Shown here: positions 19,270-28,447 of the stretch, in pieces
How the letters are laid out: every line of letters starts with the position of its first letter
Position numbering within the stretch: the stretch's first letter is position 1
Source: Haliscomenobacter sp.
GTDB taxonomy: Bacteria; Bacteroidota; Bacteroidia; Chitinophagales; Saprospiraceae
Length of the DNA: 55,876 bases
Assembly: GCF_016718685.1 (NCBI RefSeq)
Contig: NZ_JADKCX010000044.1
Coordinates: 1 to 55,876 of the forward strand
Direction: 5' to 3'
Made by a program: the position numbers and the translations under genes
Notes under the pieces: model-generated
Seen by the model: only the letters and a program-made list of their open reading frames with translations
Told to the model about the DNA's origin: nothing
Databases searched by the model: none

Positions 19270-20379
19270 ATGACCGCGATTCAAAAATTTCTCTCCCCCC
19301 GGTATCGCCTATTGTCCCATCTGTTGTTTTGGGCCGTGTATATGGTTTATGCTACTTTGTTGTATGGTTCCACCAGGGATGATTACTGGCGTGGCTTTGT
19401 AGAAGTCATTTCCACCCTACCCGTAAAAATTACGGCAGTATACTTCACGCTGTATTATCTGATCCCCCGTTTTTTATATGTCCGGAAATATCCTGGATTG
19501 ATCTTGATCTTCATTGCTTCGGTCATCTTGTTTGGCTATGCGGATCGGATTTTGATGCATGAGATTTACGTGCCTATTTATTTGAAAGACTACAACTACG
19601 AGAAATATCCCATGACCGATTTGGCCAAGGCGATCCAACGCTCCAGCATTGTTTATTTGGTTGTTTTTGCCGCTTCAGCCATTAAATTGATCAAGAAAAA
19701 CTACCAAACTGAACGTTTTAGTCAGGAATTGGGCAAAGAAAAACTCGATGCTGAACTTAAGTTTCTGAAAGGTCAGATCCATCCCCATTTTTTATTCAAT
19801 ACCCTCAACACCCTCTATGCCCTGACCTTACAAAACTCGCCAAAGTCTTCGGAAGTGGTGCTCAAACTCTCCCATTTGTTGGACTATATGCTGTACGATT
19901 GCAATGTGGAACTCATCCCCTTGCGCAAAGAAGTGCAACAAATGCAAAACCTCATCGAGTTGGAGCAGTTTCGGTACGGCAACCGCCTGGAGGTGAGTTT
20001 TTCGGTGACTGGAGATGTGAGTATACAGCAAATCCCGCCACTTTTGATGCTGCCGTTTGTGGAGAACGCGTTTAAACACGGCGTGAGCAAAGAGGTAGAA
20101 GAGGCCTTCATCAGCATCGACCTGACCCTAAAAGACGAGCAACTGGTTTTGCGGGTGGAAAATAGTAAAGCGGAAGGGGATACCAAACCTGAAGCGGAGT
20201 ATACCAAAGGCATCGGGTTGAAAAATGTATCCCGTCGCCTGGATCTTTTATATGGTGATAGCTACGATTTACAGGTTTTTGATGAAGAAGAAACCTTTAT
20301 GATTGTGTTGAAAATTCCCATCAACGCAAAAGGTAACCTCGTTTCGGAAGCCACGCCTGCACACAGCTCTTTGATTTGA
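19270..20379 (+). CDS. LytS/YehU-type sensor histidine kinase
   Basis: The 369-residue protein has four transmembrane helices in the first 145 residues, then a linker with coiled-coil character (SQELGKEKLDAELKFLKGQ), and the His_kinase domain with the phosphoacceptor His171 in QIHPHFLFNTLN. The ATPase part shows the N-box LPFVENAFKHGV and the G-box KGIGLKNVSRRLDLLYG. Enzymes of this group phosphorylate LytTR-type response regulators. In Bacteroidota the regulator is normally the next gene, but here rmuC follows on the other strand, only 5 nt after the stop, so this is an orphan kinase. Signal unknown. Confidence 0.92.
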   Translation: MTAIQKFLSPRYRLLSHLLFWAVYMVYATLLYGSTRDDYWRGFVEVISTLPVKITAVYFTLYYLIPRFLYVRKYPGLILIFIASVILFGYADRILMHEIYVPIYLKDYNYEKYPMTDLAKAIQRSSIVYLVVFAASAIKLIKKNYQTERFSQELGKEKLDAELKFLKGQIHPHFLFNTLNTLYALTLQNSPKSSEVVLKLSHLLDYMLYDCNVELIPLRKEVQQMQNLIELEQFRYGNRLEVSFSVTGDVSIQQIPPLLMLPFVENAFKHGVSKEVEEAFISIDLTLKDEQLVLRVENSKAEGDTKPEAEYTKGIGLKNVSRRLDLLYGDSYDLQVFDEEETFMIVLKIPINAKGNLVSEATPAHSSLI

Positions 20380-20384
20380 ACCGC

Positions 20385-21764
20385 CTACACATCGCTGCTC
20401 AGTTCACCGTCGGCGAAAGGTAGTTCCTGCACCTGGTCAATTTGTTCCAGTAAATCTTTGGGCAATTGTTTGGAGGTTTTTGCCCCCAATTCTTTGATTC
20501 TTTCGGCCCGGCCAATCAGCGTGTCTCCAAACTTGGTCGACTCCAATAACTTATTCATTGCATCGCGGTAAGCGACCTGGGTTTGATCCAGGCGATTGCC
20601 GATGGCTTTCAAATCTTCCACAAAAGCACAAAATTTATCGTAGAGCAGGCCGCTCTGACGGGCAATTTCCAAAACGTTGTTCTTTTGCCGTTCTTGTTTC
20701 CAAATGTACGAAACGCTGCGCAGGGTCGCGAGCAAGGTCGAATTGGTCACCAGCACAATGTTGCGCTCTAAGGCTTCGGTGAAGAGTTTTTGGTCTTGTT
20801 GCAAGGCCAGCGCAAAGGCGGGTTCAATGGGCACAAACAGCAACAGGTAATCCGGGGTATTGATTTGGTACAGTTGCTGGTAATTCTTGCCGCTCAAGTC
20901 GCGGATATGGCGGCGCAGGCTATCGATGTGCTCACGGGCTGCTATTTGCCTGCTGGTATCGTCATTGGCCTGGAAGTAGCGCTCATAGGCCGTCAAAGAC
21001 ACTTTGGAGTCGATGATCAAATGTTTGTCTTCGGGCAAGATGATGATAAAGTCTGGTCGTTTGGCTCGTCCATCTTCGTCCGTAAAGCTGGCTTGCATCC
21101 GGTAATGCAGATCGCGCATCAAGCCTGCTTTTTGCAGCAGCACCTCCAATTGCAATTCACCCCAGTCGCCCTGGGTTTTGTTGTCCCCTTTCAGTGCACT
21201 GGCCAGGTTGTTGGCATCGCTGCTGAGTTGGGTATTGAGTTCGCGCAATTGTTCAATTTCTTTTTTGAGCGAAATACGGTCGCGGGTTTCTTCGATGAAA
21301 CGCATGGCCGAGACGTCTTCAAAATCGCGGATATGCTCGCGCAGGGGTTGCAAAAGGGCATGGATTTGCTCCTGGTTTTGGGCGGTAAATTTCTGGCTTT
21401 TTTCTTCCAACAATCGATTGGCCACGTTTTCAAACTCGGTGCGAAAACGGATTTGCAATTGTTCCAGTTCCTGTTTTTGGTGGTGGAGTTTATCATCCAG
21501 GTTTTTGATCACCTGATCCCGGGTAGCCAAATGCCCCGAAAGCTGCCGCAGTTCATCCTGGCGCTGGCGGAGCTCTTGTTGAGCGTTGAGCAATTGCCGT
21601 TCGTTGGCCTCATGTAGTTCACGTCGAACGTACTGCTGGTCCAAATCAACTTTGAGCACCGCGTGGGCTTGCAGGCGTAGGCGCGCAATAATCCAGGCAC
21701 CTAAAGCGCCAATCAACAAGCCCAATACCAAAAAAGAAAAAGCAGAAAAGAGCGGATCAGCCAT
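20385..21764 (-). CDS. rmuC: DNA recombination protein RmuC
   Basis: From the ATG at 21764 the protein has 459 residues. It begins with a single N-terminal transmembrane helix (FSFLVLGLLIGALGAWIIARL), followed by a long coiled coil (about residues 40-190) and the RmuC domain: NLASALKGDNKTQGDWGELQLEVLL, RPDFIIILPEDKHLIIDSKVSL, FVPIEPAFALAL. RmuC is a membrane-anchored, predicted nuclease-like protein that limits DNA inversions at repeats. The frame extends upstream to 22004 but that part overlaps proC and lacks family sequence. It lies in one direction with proC upstream. Confidence 0.95.
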   Translation of the reverse strand: MADPLFSAFSFLVLGLLIGALGAWIIARLRLQAHAVLKVDLDQQYVRRELHEANERQLLNAQQELRQRQDELRQLSGHLATRDQVIKNLDDKLHHQKQELEQLQIRFRTEFENVANRLLEEKSQKFTAQNQEQIHALLQPLREHIRDFEDVSAMRFIEETRDRISLKKEIEQLRELNTQLSSDANNLASALKGDNKTQGDWGELQLEVLLQKAGLMRDLHYRMQASFTDEDGRAKRPDFIIILPEDKHLIIDSKVSLTAYERYFQANDDTSRQIAAREHIDSLRRHIRDLSGKNYQQLYQINTPDYLLLFVPIEPAFALALQQDQKLFTEALERNIVLVTNSTLLATLRSVSYIWKQERQKNNVLEIARQSGLLYDKFCAFVEDLKAIGNRLDQTQVAYRDAMNKLLESTKFGDTLIGRAERIKELGAKTSKQLPKDLLEQIDQVQELPFADGELSSDV

Positions 21765-21815
21765 ACAGGATGTTTTATTCCTGTAAAGATAAACTACTTT
21801 TTGTAAAAAAATAGG

Positions 21816-21880
21816 GAGGGTTCGGGGTTCGGGGTTCACCTGTGCGCCCTCAACCCTCAACTTCCCTCCACCCTCCCCAG
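21816..21880. repeat. Tandem GGTTCGG repeat at the rmuC/proC gap
   Basis: Three GGTTCGG-like units at 21816-21837 are followed by a partly complementary CCCTCAACCCTC stretch at 21850-21880 that extends into the last proC codons. It is a weaker member of the TTCG hairpin class found elsewhere in the window. Confidence 0.4.
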
Positions 21881-22669
21881 CTCCTCCGCCCGCCGCAAGG
21901 CCGCAAAAGCTCCACTCACAATATCCTGCTTCAGGTTGTTTTCGCCAAAAGATTTGAGGGCTGCTTCGGTGGTACCGCCACGAGAGGCCACCCGCTGGAT
22001 CCATTCTTCACAAGAGGAATTGGTGGCCAGGTACAATTCTACCGCACCCAAAAAGGTTTGGCTCACCAGGAGTTCGGCTTCGGAATCAGAAAAACCCATT
22101 TCCCGCGCGGCATGCATCATGGAATCCATGAAGTACCAAACGTAAGCCGGGCCACTCCCGGAAATGGCCGTGGATGCATCGATAAAGGATTCTTCTTCCA
22201 CGTAAACCGTTTTGCCCGTAGTGTTGAGCAGGTTTTGTACCGTAACCAATTCAATCCGCGTTACGGCATCGGAAGAGGTGAAGGCGGTCATGCCCCGACC
22301 AATCTGGGCCGGCAAATTGGGCATAGCCCGAATGACCTTGCTGACCCCCAGGGCTTCGGCAATCGTGGCAATTTTCACTCCAGCCATAATGGATAAAAAA
22401 ACCTGCTGCGGGTGAATAAACGGACGCAGCGACGCGAATAACGTTTCTGTATCCTGGGGTTTCACTGCCAAAATGACCAAATCCGCCCTTTGGATACATT
22501 CCTCAGCGGAGCCGTATACCGTTCCGATGTCTTTTTGAGCCAGGCTTGTTGCACGCTCGGGCGATTTTTCCAGGATCATCATGTCCTCTTTGCTGGCAAT
22601 GTGTGCGCGCAGGAAACTTTGTGCATAGGTAAGTCCCATGTTGCCCCCTCCAATGATCAAAATTTTCAT
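21857..22669 (-). CDS. proC: Pyrroline-5-carboxylate reductase ProC
   Basis: The 270-residue enzyme catalyses the last step of proline synthesis, NAD(P)H-dependent reduction of 1-pyrroline-5-carboxylate. The Rossmann motif IIGGGNMG is at residues 5-12, then LAVKPQD, the SIMAGV block and IRAMPNLPAQIGRGMT. The C-terminal dimer domain carries the family signature with AISGSGPAYVWYFMDSM and ASRGGTTEAAL. Length and motifs are normal. It is followed by rmuC on the same strand, a gap that holds a repeat element; the two functions are unrelated. Confidence 0.97.
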   Translation of the reverse strand: MKILIIGGGNMGLTYAQSFLRAHIASKEDMMILEKSPERATSLAQKDIGTVYGSAEECIQRADLVILAVKPQDTETLFASLRPFIHPQQVFLSIMAGVKIATIAEALGVSKVIRAMPNLPAQIGRGMTAFTSSDAVTRIELVTVQNLLNTTGKTVYVEEESFIDASTAISGSGPAYVWYFMDSMMHAAREMGFSDSEAELLVSQTFLGAVELYLATNSSCEEWIQRVASRGGTTEAALKSFGENNLKQDIVSGAFAALRRAEELGRVEGS

Positions 22670-22801
22670 TTCTTGTTCAAATTCAGATGATTAAATCATT
22701 TTTTTGGTCGTGGCAAGGGCAAATCAGAAAAGATTGTAAAAATACAAAACCTCCCCGATTGGGCAAATTTCGCTGGAAAGTAATCTTTTTTTAAAAAAGT
22801 G

Positions 22802-22832
22802 TTGCAACATTCAATGTATAGACATATATTTG
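22802..22832 (+). promoter_or_regulatory. Promoter of the MarR gene (probably leaderless) with operator
   Basis: TTG at 22802-22804 and TATATTTG at 22825-22832 with a 20-nt spacer form a good Bacteroidota promoter. The expected transcription start lies only a few nt before the ATG at 22840, so the mRNA would be almost leaderless. The inverted repeat ATGT-ATAG-ACAT (22814-22825) in the spacer fits MarR autorepression. Confidence 0.55.
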
Positions 22833-22839
22833 CAGCGTT

Positions 22840-23295
22840 ATGAAAATTGAAGAAGAAATCAAGCAGAACAAGCCGTTCAAATCGGAGCACCAGAAAGCAG
22901 TGGTCAACCTGATGTTCACTGCGTCATGGTGGGCGCAGCATGCTACCCGGCTTCTACGTCCGTACGGCATTTCGCAGGAGCAATACAACATCCTGCGCAT
23001 TTTGCGGGGCATGCATCCCGAGCCTGCGACCATCAAGACGCTCACGGAACGTATGTTGGATAAAAACTCCAACGCTTCCCGTTTGGTTGAAAAGCTCAAG
23101 CAAAAAAAATTGCTTGATCGTTTGGAATGCCCCAACGACCGGCGGAGAGTTGACATCACGATTACCGAAAGCGGCCTGCGTATGCTCGATGAGACTTCAT
23201 TGCTGATGGAAGGCAACATGAGTACCTACTTCAATACATTGACGGTTGAGGAAGCCAAACAGCTCAACGACCTCTTGGACAAAATGCGGGGTTAG
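22840..23295 (+). CDS. MarR-family transcriptional regulator
   Basis: The 151-residue protein has the MarR fold: helical N-terminus, FMTASWW-like region (LMFTASWWAQHATRLLRPYGI), EQYNILRILRGMHP, the recognition helix TERMLDKNSNASRLVEKLKQKKL and the wing DRLECPNDRRRVDITITESG with the conserved DxRRxxxxxT pattern. MarR dimers repress neighbouring genes until a small ligand or oxidation releases them. The yceI gene follows in the same direction 54 nt downstream and is the likely target, a pairing seen in other Bacteroidota (from memory). The promoter carries a small palindrome suited to autorepression. Confidence 0.92.
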   Translation: MKIEEEIKQNKPFKSEHQKAVVNLMFTASWWAQHATRLLRPYGISQEQYNILRILRGMHPEPATIKTLTERMLDKNSNASRLVEKLKQKKLLDRLECPNDRRRVDITITESGLRMLDETSLLMEGNMSTYFNTLTVEEAKQLNDLLDKMRG

Positions 23296-23349
23296 ACTCC
23301 CCCCGCTTTGTATATTTTTTGTACACAAATCACCATTAAAACAGAAAAG

Positions 23350-23946
23350 ATGAAACATCTGACTTTTGTTATGTCTCTTGCCGCGGTACTGAGCCTGGCG
23401 TTTACAAATCCGGTTGAAAAAGCAGTTGCCTACAATGTAGACGTAGCTGGAAGTGCGGTTAAGTGGACTGCCTACAAAGTAACGGGCAAACACTTTGGCA
23501 AAATCACCCTCAAGACTGGTTCACTTGAGATGAGCAAAACCAAGCTCGGCAAAGCCAGCTTTGAAGTAGACATGACTACACTGACTGTTGAAGACATCAC
23601 TGGCGAATACGCCGACAAACTGAAAGGACACTTGCTGAGCGACGATTTTTTCAGTGTAGAAAAGCACAAAACTGCCAAGTTTGTTTCTACCAAAGTTGTA
23701 CCCAACGGCAAACCAAATGGTTTCAGTGTAACTGGCGACTTGACCATCAAAGGCATCACCAAGCCGATTACTTTTGACGCGGTTGTAAAGAACACCAGTG
23801 GTAAAGTAACGGGTACTGCTGCCATCAAAGTTGATCGCACCAATTACGACATCAAGTACCGTTCGGGTAGATTCTTCCAAGATCTTGGCGACAAAGCCAT
23901 TTACGATGAGTTTGATCTGGAAGTGAGCTTGGTAGCTAGTAAGTAA
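23350..23946 (+). CDS. YceI-family periplasmic lipocalin-like protein
   Basis: From ATG 23350 the protein has 198 residues with a signal peptide (MKHLTFVMSLAAVLSLAF). The YceI fold is recognisable: VDVAGSAVKWTAYKVTGKHFG, GSLEM, FEVDMTTLTVED, the LKGHLLSDDFF block with the H/D pair, TAKFVSTKV, VTGDLTIKGITKPITF and YRSGRFFQDLGDKAIYDEFDLEV. YceI proteins bind long-chain polyisoprenoid or amide ligands in the periplasm and are often stress induced. Upstream codons to 23308 do not fit a signal peptide, so ATG 23350 is chosen. Probably controlled by the upstream MarR protein. Confidence 0.94.
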   Translation: MKHLTFVMSLAAVLSLAFTNPVEKAVAYNVDVAGSAVKWTAYKVTGKHFGKITLKTGSLEMSKTKLGKASFEVDMTTLTVEDITGEYADKLKGHLLSDDFFSVEKHKTAKFVSTKVVPNGKPNGFSVTGDLTIKGITKPITFDAVVKNTSGKVTGTAAIKVDRTNYDIKYRSGRFFQDLGDKAIYDEFDLEVSLVASK

Positions 23947-24041
23947 TGAAAAGTTGAAAGTTGAAAATGAAAATGGGTGGCTACGCACAACTTTTACCAT
24001 TATTAAAATTGTGCTGCGGACTTCAACTCTTCACTTTCCTT
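23946..24041. repeat. Intergenic hairpin, GTTGAAAG class, between convergent genes
   Basis: Starting at the yceI stop codon, tandem GTTGAAA units face CTTCAACTCTTCAC units near the NDH-2 stop codon. An inner stem GCACAA / TTGTGC surrounds an A/T loop at about 23980-24012. The whole gap between two convergent genes is occupied, which fits a two-way terminator. Confidence 0.6.
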
Positions 24042-25322
24042 TCAATCCTTAACATGTGGCCGAATCATCAACCTCAATGACTGATCATAGGTCACATAAT
24101 TCCAAACCCAGTTGATGAATACCATGACTTTGTTGCGCACGCCCAGAAGTTGATAGAGGTGAACAAACAACCAAATCAACCAGGCGAAAAAGCCCTGAAT
24201 TTTGAATCTGGGAAAATCCACTACAGCTTTATTCCGTCCAATGGTAGCCATCGAACCCAAATCGCGGTAAACAAAAGGTACAATCGGTTTTTCCTGCTGT
24301 TTTCTTTTAAATAATCCCGCCAAATATTCGCCCATTTGCATGGCCACTTGCGCCACTTGAGGGTGCCCTTCCGGAAATTTAGCATCGCCCTCCATCAAAG
24401 CCACATCGCCAAGGGCATATACATTTTCCATACCCAACACCTGACATTGATTGTTTACTTTCAGGCGATTGCCTGGGCCAATGGCTGTGGCAGGAAAGCC
24501 ATCAAAGATCGCTCCGAGGATGCCCGCAGCCCAAATCACTTTGCGCGAGCGGATGGTGGTACCGTCTTTCATGGTCACCAATTCCCCATCAAAAGAAGTC
24601 ACCCGGTTGTTCAGAATGACCTTTACGTCCAGCTTGTGTAAAAATTGCAGGGCTTTTTTGGCCGCCTCATCCGACATGCCTTTGAGCAATTGGTCTCCAC
24701 TTTGGATGAGAAAAATCTCAATCTCTTCGCAGTTCATCTCCGGGTAATCTTTGGGCAGGATGTACTTGCGCATTTCCGCCAATGAACCGGCAATTTCTAC
24801 TCCGGTGGGGCCTCCACCTACAATCACAATATCGATGTACCCCTGCCGTTCCTCTGGATCAGTGATGGACAAGGTTTTTTCATAATCATCCAGGATGCGG
24901 TTGCGCAGGTACAGGGCCTCCGATACCGATTTCATGGGTAAGGCTTTGGCGGCGAGTGTTGCATTGCCAAAAAAATTGGTATCCGCCCCCGTGGCAATCA
25001 CGAGGTGATCGTAGTTGACGATGCCCAGGGGTGTTTGAAGTCTTTTTTTGTCGTATTCTATCGCCGTGACCTCGGTGACCCGAATGAACACATTGGCATT
25101 ACCCTGAAAAAACTTGCGCAGCGGAAAAGCAATGGAACTGGGTTCCAAACCCGCCATAGCCACCTGATAAAACAAGGGCTGAAACTGGTGGTAGTTGTTT
25201 TTATCAATCAAAACAACCTGATAATTGGCTTTGGCCAGTTTTTTGGCCAACATCAACCCTGCAAAACCACCACCAACGATGACTATGCGCTCCAGGTTGC
25301 TTTCGGCGATGTTGATTTTCAT
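24042..25322 (-). CDS. Type II NADH dehydrogenase (NDH-2)
   Basis: The 426-residue flavoprotein has two Rossmann motifs: IVIVGGGFAGLMLAKKL near residue 13 for FAD, and IDIVIVGGGPTGVEIAGSL near residue 165 for NADH. Further family features are NNYHQFQPLFYQVA, the ATGADTNFFG block, WAAGI and the FAD-contacting VYALGDVA. A hydrophobic C-terminus (FFAWLIWLFVHLYQLLG) anchors it to the inner membrane, as in respiratory NDH-2, which passes electrons from NADH to quinone without pumping protons. Length is usual. The ABC exporter lies upstream on the same strand beyond a large hairpin. Confidence 0.93.
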   Translation of the reverse strand: MKINIAESNLERIVIVGGGFAGLMLAKKLAKANYQVVLIDKNNYHQFQPLFYQVAMAGLEPSSIAFPLRKFFQGNANVFIRVTEVTAIEYDKKRLQTPLGIVNYDHLVIATGADTNFFGNATLAAKALPMKSVSEALYLRNRILDDYEKTLSITDPEERQGYIDIVIVGGGPTGVEIAGSLAEMRKYILPKDYPEMNCEEIEIFLIQSGDQLLKGMSDEAAKKALQFLHKLDVKVILNNRVTSFDGELVTMKDGTTIRSRKVIWAAGILGAIFDGFPATAIGPGNRLKVNNQCQVLGMENVYALGDVALMEGDAKFPEGHPQVAQVAMQMGEYLAGLFKRKQQEKPIVPFVYRDLGSMATIGRNKAVVDFPRFKIQGFFAWLIWLFVHLYQLLGVRNKVMVFINWVWNYVTYDQSLRLMIRPHVKD

Positions 25323-25344
25323 AGGATATTGGGTATTTGAAAAA

Positions 25345-25486
25345 GTTGAAGGTTGAGGAGTTGAGAGGTTGAGGCTACGAGAAAGTACATTTAAGTTTTT
25401 GTCAGCATCAAAGGGAAAAATACCTGGCTTTGGTTTGTCTTTTGCGGTAGCCTCAACCTTCTCAACTCCTCAACCTCCTCAACCCT
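25345..25486. repeat. Long intergenic hairpin, GTTGAGGA class
   Basis: Left arm 25345-25378 and right arm 25448-25486 are near-perfect reverse complements built of tandem GTTGAGGA/GTTGAGAA units and ending in GGCTAC / GTAGCC. The loop is about 70 nt. It occupies most of the gap between the ABC exporter stop codon and the NDH-2 start, both on the minus strand. Confidence 0.85.
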
Positions 25487-25510
25487 TACAAGTGTTTTTT
25501 TAGAAGAATT

Positions 25511-27313
25511 TTAGGCCAATTCAAATTGGAGTTTGGCCAGTGCGTTGTAAGCCCCGTCCGCCATGGAGGACAATTCATCATGTGTGCCTTGTTCAATGAT
25601 TACTCCATTGTCGAGCACGTAGATGCAATCTACATCGAATGGTGGCCAGGCGGTGGGCGATGATGATGGAGGTACGCCCCACCATTAAGGTATTCAACGC
25701 ATCTTGCACCAGTTTTTCCGATTCTGCATCGAGGGAAGAGGTCGCTTCATCCAGCAGCAAAATGGCCGGGTCTTTCAGGATGGCGCGGGCAATGGCTACC
25801 CTTTGGCGTTGCCCGCCCGAGAGTTTTACCCCACGTTCGCCCACGATGGTGTCCAAGCCTTCGGGAAAAGAATGGATAAAATCCCAGGCATTGGCCTTGC
25901 GGGCTGCGGAGATGATCTCCTCGTCGCTGGCACCAGGCCGACCGTAGGCAATGTTTTCCCGAATGGTTCCGCCAAAAAGCATGACTTCCTGGGGTACGAT
26001 GCCAATGTTGTGTCGATAATGGGTCAAATCGTAGTCGTAAATCGATTTGCCATCCACCACAATTTCCCCACTTTCCAGGGTATAAAATTGCAAAAGGAGT
26101 TGCATGATGGTGGATTTCCCTCCGCCACTGGCGCCCACCAGGGCAATTTTTCGGCCAGCGGCAATGTCAAAACTCACACCTTTGAGCACGGGTACGTCCT
26201 TGCGGCTGGGGTAAGAAAAACGCACATCCCGGTAGCTGATTTCCCCTTGAAACGTTGAGTGTTCGGAGCTTCGGAGGACTCCATCGTTACCTCGGAGGGT
26301 TGATCCAGGATATCGAGGATGCGCTCCGTGGCGCCCACTGCCGACACGATCTCGGTGTAAAAACTCCCCAAACTGGCGATGGCCGTCCCGATGATGCCCG
26401 TAAATACCGCAAAATCCAGCAAGTCACCTTTGAGCATGATTCCTTGCTCCACCATTTGTGCCGCTTGCCAGATGATGAAAAATAGCGCACCAAACATCAC
26501 GAAAATGATGAATGCCGCAAAAAGGCCACGCATCCGGGCCGCTTTGAGCGAAATGCGCACCATTTCGGTCAGGCTGAGCCCGTAACGCTTCACTTCAAAT
26601 CCTTCGTTGGTGTAGGCTTTTACCGTTTGGATGCTTTGCATGGTTTCTTCCACCACCACATTGGTTGCCGCCAATTGATCCTGACGGGCCCGCATGAGTT
26701 TGCGGATGTAGCGCCCAAAAAACATGGCAGAAATGACCACGATGGGCACGGTAGCCAACATGATCAAAGCCAACCTGGGCATGGTAAAAACGATGATGAA
26801 CACCCCGCCTAAAAACACGATGATTTGCCGAATGAATTCGGCCAGCGTGAGTGACACGACGCCCTGTACCTGGGTGACATCGTTGGTAATCCGGCTGGTC
26901 AGCTCCCCTACCCTTCTCTCTTCCAGGTACGGAATGCCCAGGGTGACAAGCTTTTGGTACAAGTCGCGACGCAAGGCCGACATGCTTTTTTCGCTCACTA
27001 CCGCAAACAATTGTACTCTGAGGTAAGAAAACACACTTTGCACCGCCAATAAGGCGATGACCACAAAAAAAGCCATATTGGTGCTCAGACCATATTTCGA
27101 TTCACCGGAGATGATGTTCAGAATTTCGCCCGGGAGTTTCATGATGGCGAGAAACAACAAACTGCCAATGGTCAGAAAAAACATCCCCCAAATAAATGGC
27201 CATTTGTAAGGAAGGACGTACTGAAAAACTTTTAAGGACCGACGTAATTTTTCTCTACTCATTTTGCGCTGCTCTCCCTCGGCACGATCAGCACTGTTTC
27301 TACCCATTGCCAT
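25511..27313 (-). CDS. MsbA/LmrA-type ABC exporter, membrane plus ATPase domains (frameshifted)
   Basis: About 600 residues when read across three frames. The N-terminal half has six transmembrane helices and the coupling-loop pattern of type IV exporters (YLEERRVGELTSRITNDVTQVQ). The ATPase half has Walker A GASGGGKST, the Q-loop IVPQEVMLF, signature LSGGQRQR, Walker B ILLLDEATSSLD and the H-loop IIAHRL. Half-transporters of this type dimerise and export lipids, drugs or peptides; the substrate cannot be told. Breaks: a one-base indel near 26262 (before FSYPSRKDVPVLKGV) and a two-base loss near 25645 (after HRLATIR); the last segment, ending FELA, then reaches a stop at 25511. Confidence 0.88.
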
Positions 27314-27446
27314 AATTGCAAATTAATTTGTATGTGCAAAAGTAATCTTTTAAGGCCGCGCACGGTATACTTTTAGGCCTTTGTTCGACGTTAGTCTACC
27401 GTTACCCGTTAAAAGCCCGTAATATAGACACTCGTCCATCAGAAAA

Positions 27447-28298
27447 ATGAGACCAATGAAGAAATTGTTGTTGGCATTCGCCATGATTTTACCTTTCTAT
27501 GGCTTTTGCCAGGATTTAGACTTTGGGATTACGGGTGGTATTGCACTTTATTCAGGCGACCTCTCCCCTAAAGAATTTGCCATTTACCCCAATGATTACG
27601 GCTATGCCGCTGGTATTTTTTTACGACAGCGCTATTCACGTTTTATCGGAATACGCACCGGTCTGACGCTCGCAAAAGTTATGGGCGACGAAAGAAACAA
27701 TGGCGTTAAAGTTGATCGTGGACTCAATTTCCAAAGCAACATCACCGAGTTCTCCCTAATGGGCGAAATCCACCTTTTTCACATTGGTTATGCCCGCAAC
27801 AAAACTGTCATTTCTCCTTATGTCGCTTTTGGATTGGGTTTTTTTGCCTTTAATCCCAAAATTAATTTTGGTGGTCAAATTCTTGAATTGCGTCCACTGG
27901 GCACCGAAGGCCAGGGCCTGGATGGCTACCCCAACCGTTACAATCGCAGCCAATTCAATCTGCCATTTGGCGCGGGTATAAACATCTTGATCAACGATCG
28001 CCTCACCATTGGAGCCGAGATGATCTTCAGAGCGACCCTCAGCGATTATCTCGACGACGTCAGCGATGCCCAACTGGTATACGGAGACATCTTGACCAAT
28101 AAAGGTGAATTGGCGGCCAGAATCAGCAATCCACTGTTGGATCCGGCCAATACCGAAAATCTTACGGTCAGTTATGCGCGCGGTGGCGAACACAACGACT
28201 GGTACATCATTCCTGCCTTAACCCTTTCCTGGCGCATCAAAAACTCGGGCAAATCCAGAAGTGTATATTCCAAGTACATGGAGTGTCCGAGGTTTTAG
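27447..28298 (+). CDS. Outer-membrane beta-barrel protein, DUF6089 type
   Basis: The 283-residue protein has a signal peptide (MRPMKKLLLAFAMILPFYGFCQ; a second possible start is the Met at codon 4) and then alternating strands. The blocks GITGGIALYSGDLSPKEF, YAAGIFLRQRYSRFIGIRTGLTLAK, SPYVAFGLGFFAFNPKI and LPFGAGINILINDRLTIGAEM are typical of the small DUF6089 barrels of Bacteroidota, known from memory. It ends in a strand-like tail rather than a classic final Phe strand. Function unknown. It is divergent from the ABC exporter. Confidence 0.85.
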   Translation: MRPMKKLLLAFAMILPFYGFCQDLDFGITGGIALYSGDLSPKEFAIYPNDYGYAAGIFLRQRYSRFIGIRTGLTLAKVMGDERNNGVKVDRGLNFQSNITEFSLMGEIHLFHIGYARNKTVISPYVAFGLGFFAFNPKINFGGQILELRPLGTEGQGLDGYPNRYNRSQFNLPFGAGINILINDRLTIGAEMIFRATLSDYLDDVSDAQLVYGDILTNKGELAARISNPLLDPANTENLTVSYARGGEHNDWYIIPALTLSWRIKNSGKSRSVYSKYMECPRF

Positions 28299-28359
28299 CA
28301 CCGCTTTACATTAACTTAACCTGGAAATTACTGGGATTTGGAGGATAATGTGTTTATTT

Positions 28360-28442
28360 GAGGGTTCGAGGTTTCAATCGGGCACCTCGGCTCCGCTCGG
28401 CGACCGATCGAAACCCTCGAACGTCGAACCCTCGAACCCTCG
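28360..28442. repeat. Intergenic hairpin, GGTTCGAG class, ending at the ppk1 start
   Basis: Left arm 28360-28381 (GAGGGTTCGAGGTTTCAATC...) pairs with right arm 28404-28442, which continues in tandem CGAACCCT units. The right arm ends 5 nt before the ppk1 ATG, so any transcript from upstream would carry the hairpin in its translation-initiation region. Confidence 0.8.
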
Positions 28443-28447
28443 ATTTC

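Noticed and set aside
20790..21617. 275-codon open frame opposite rmuC
   Set aside because: No recognisable domain; the RmuC reading is complete and has all motifs.
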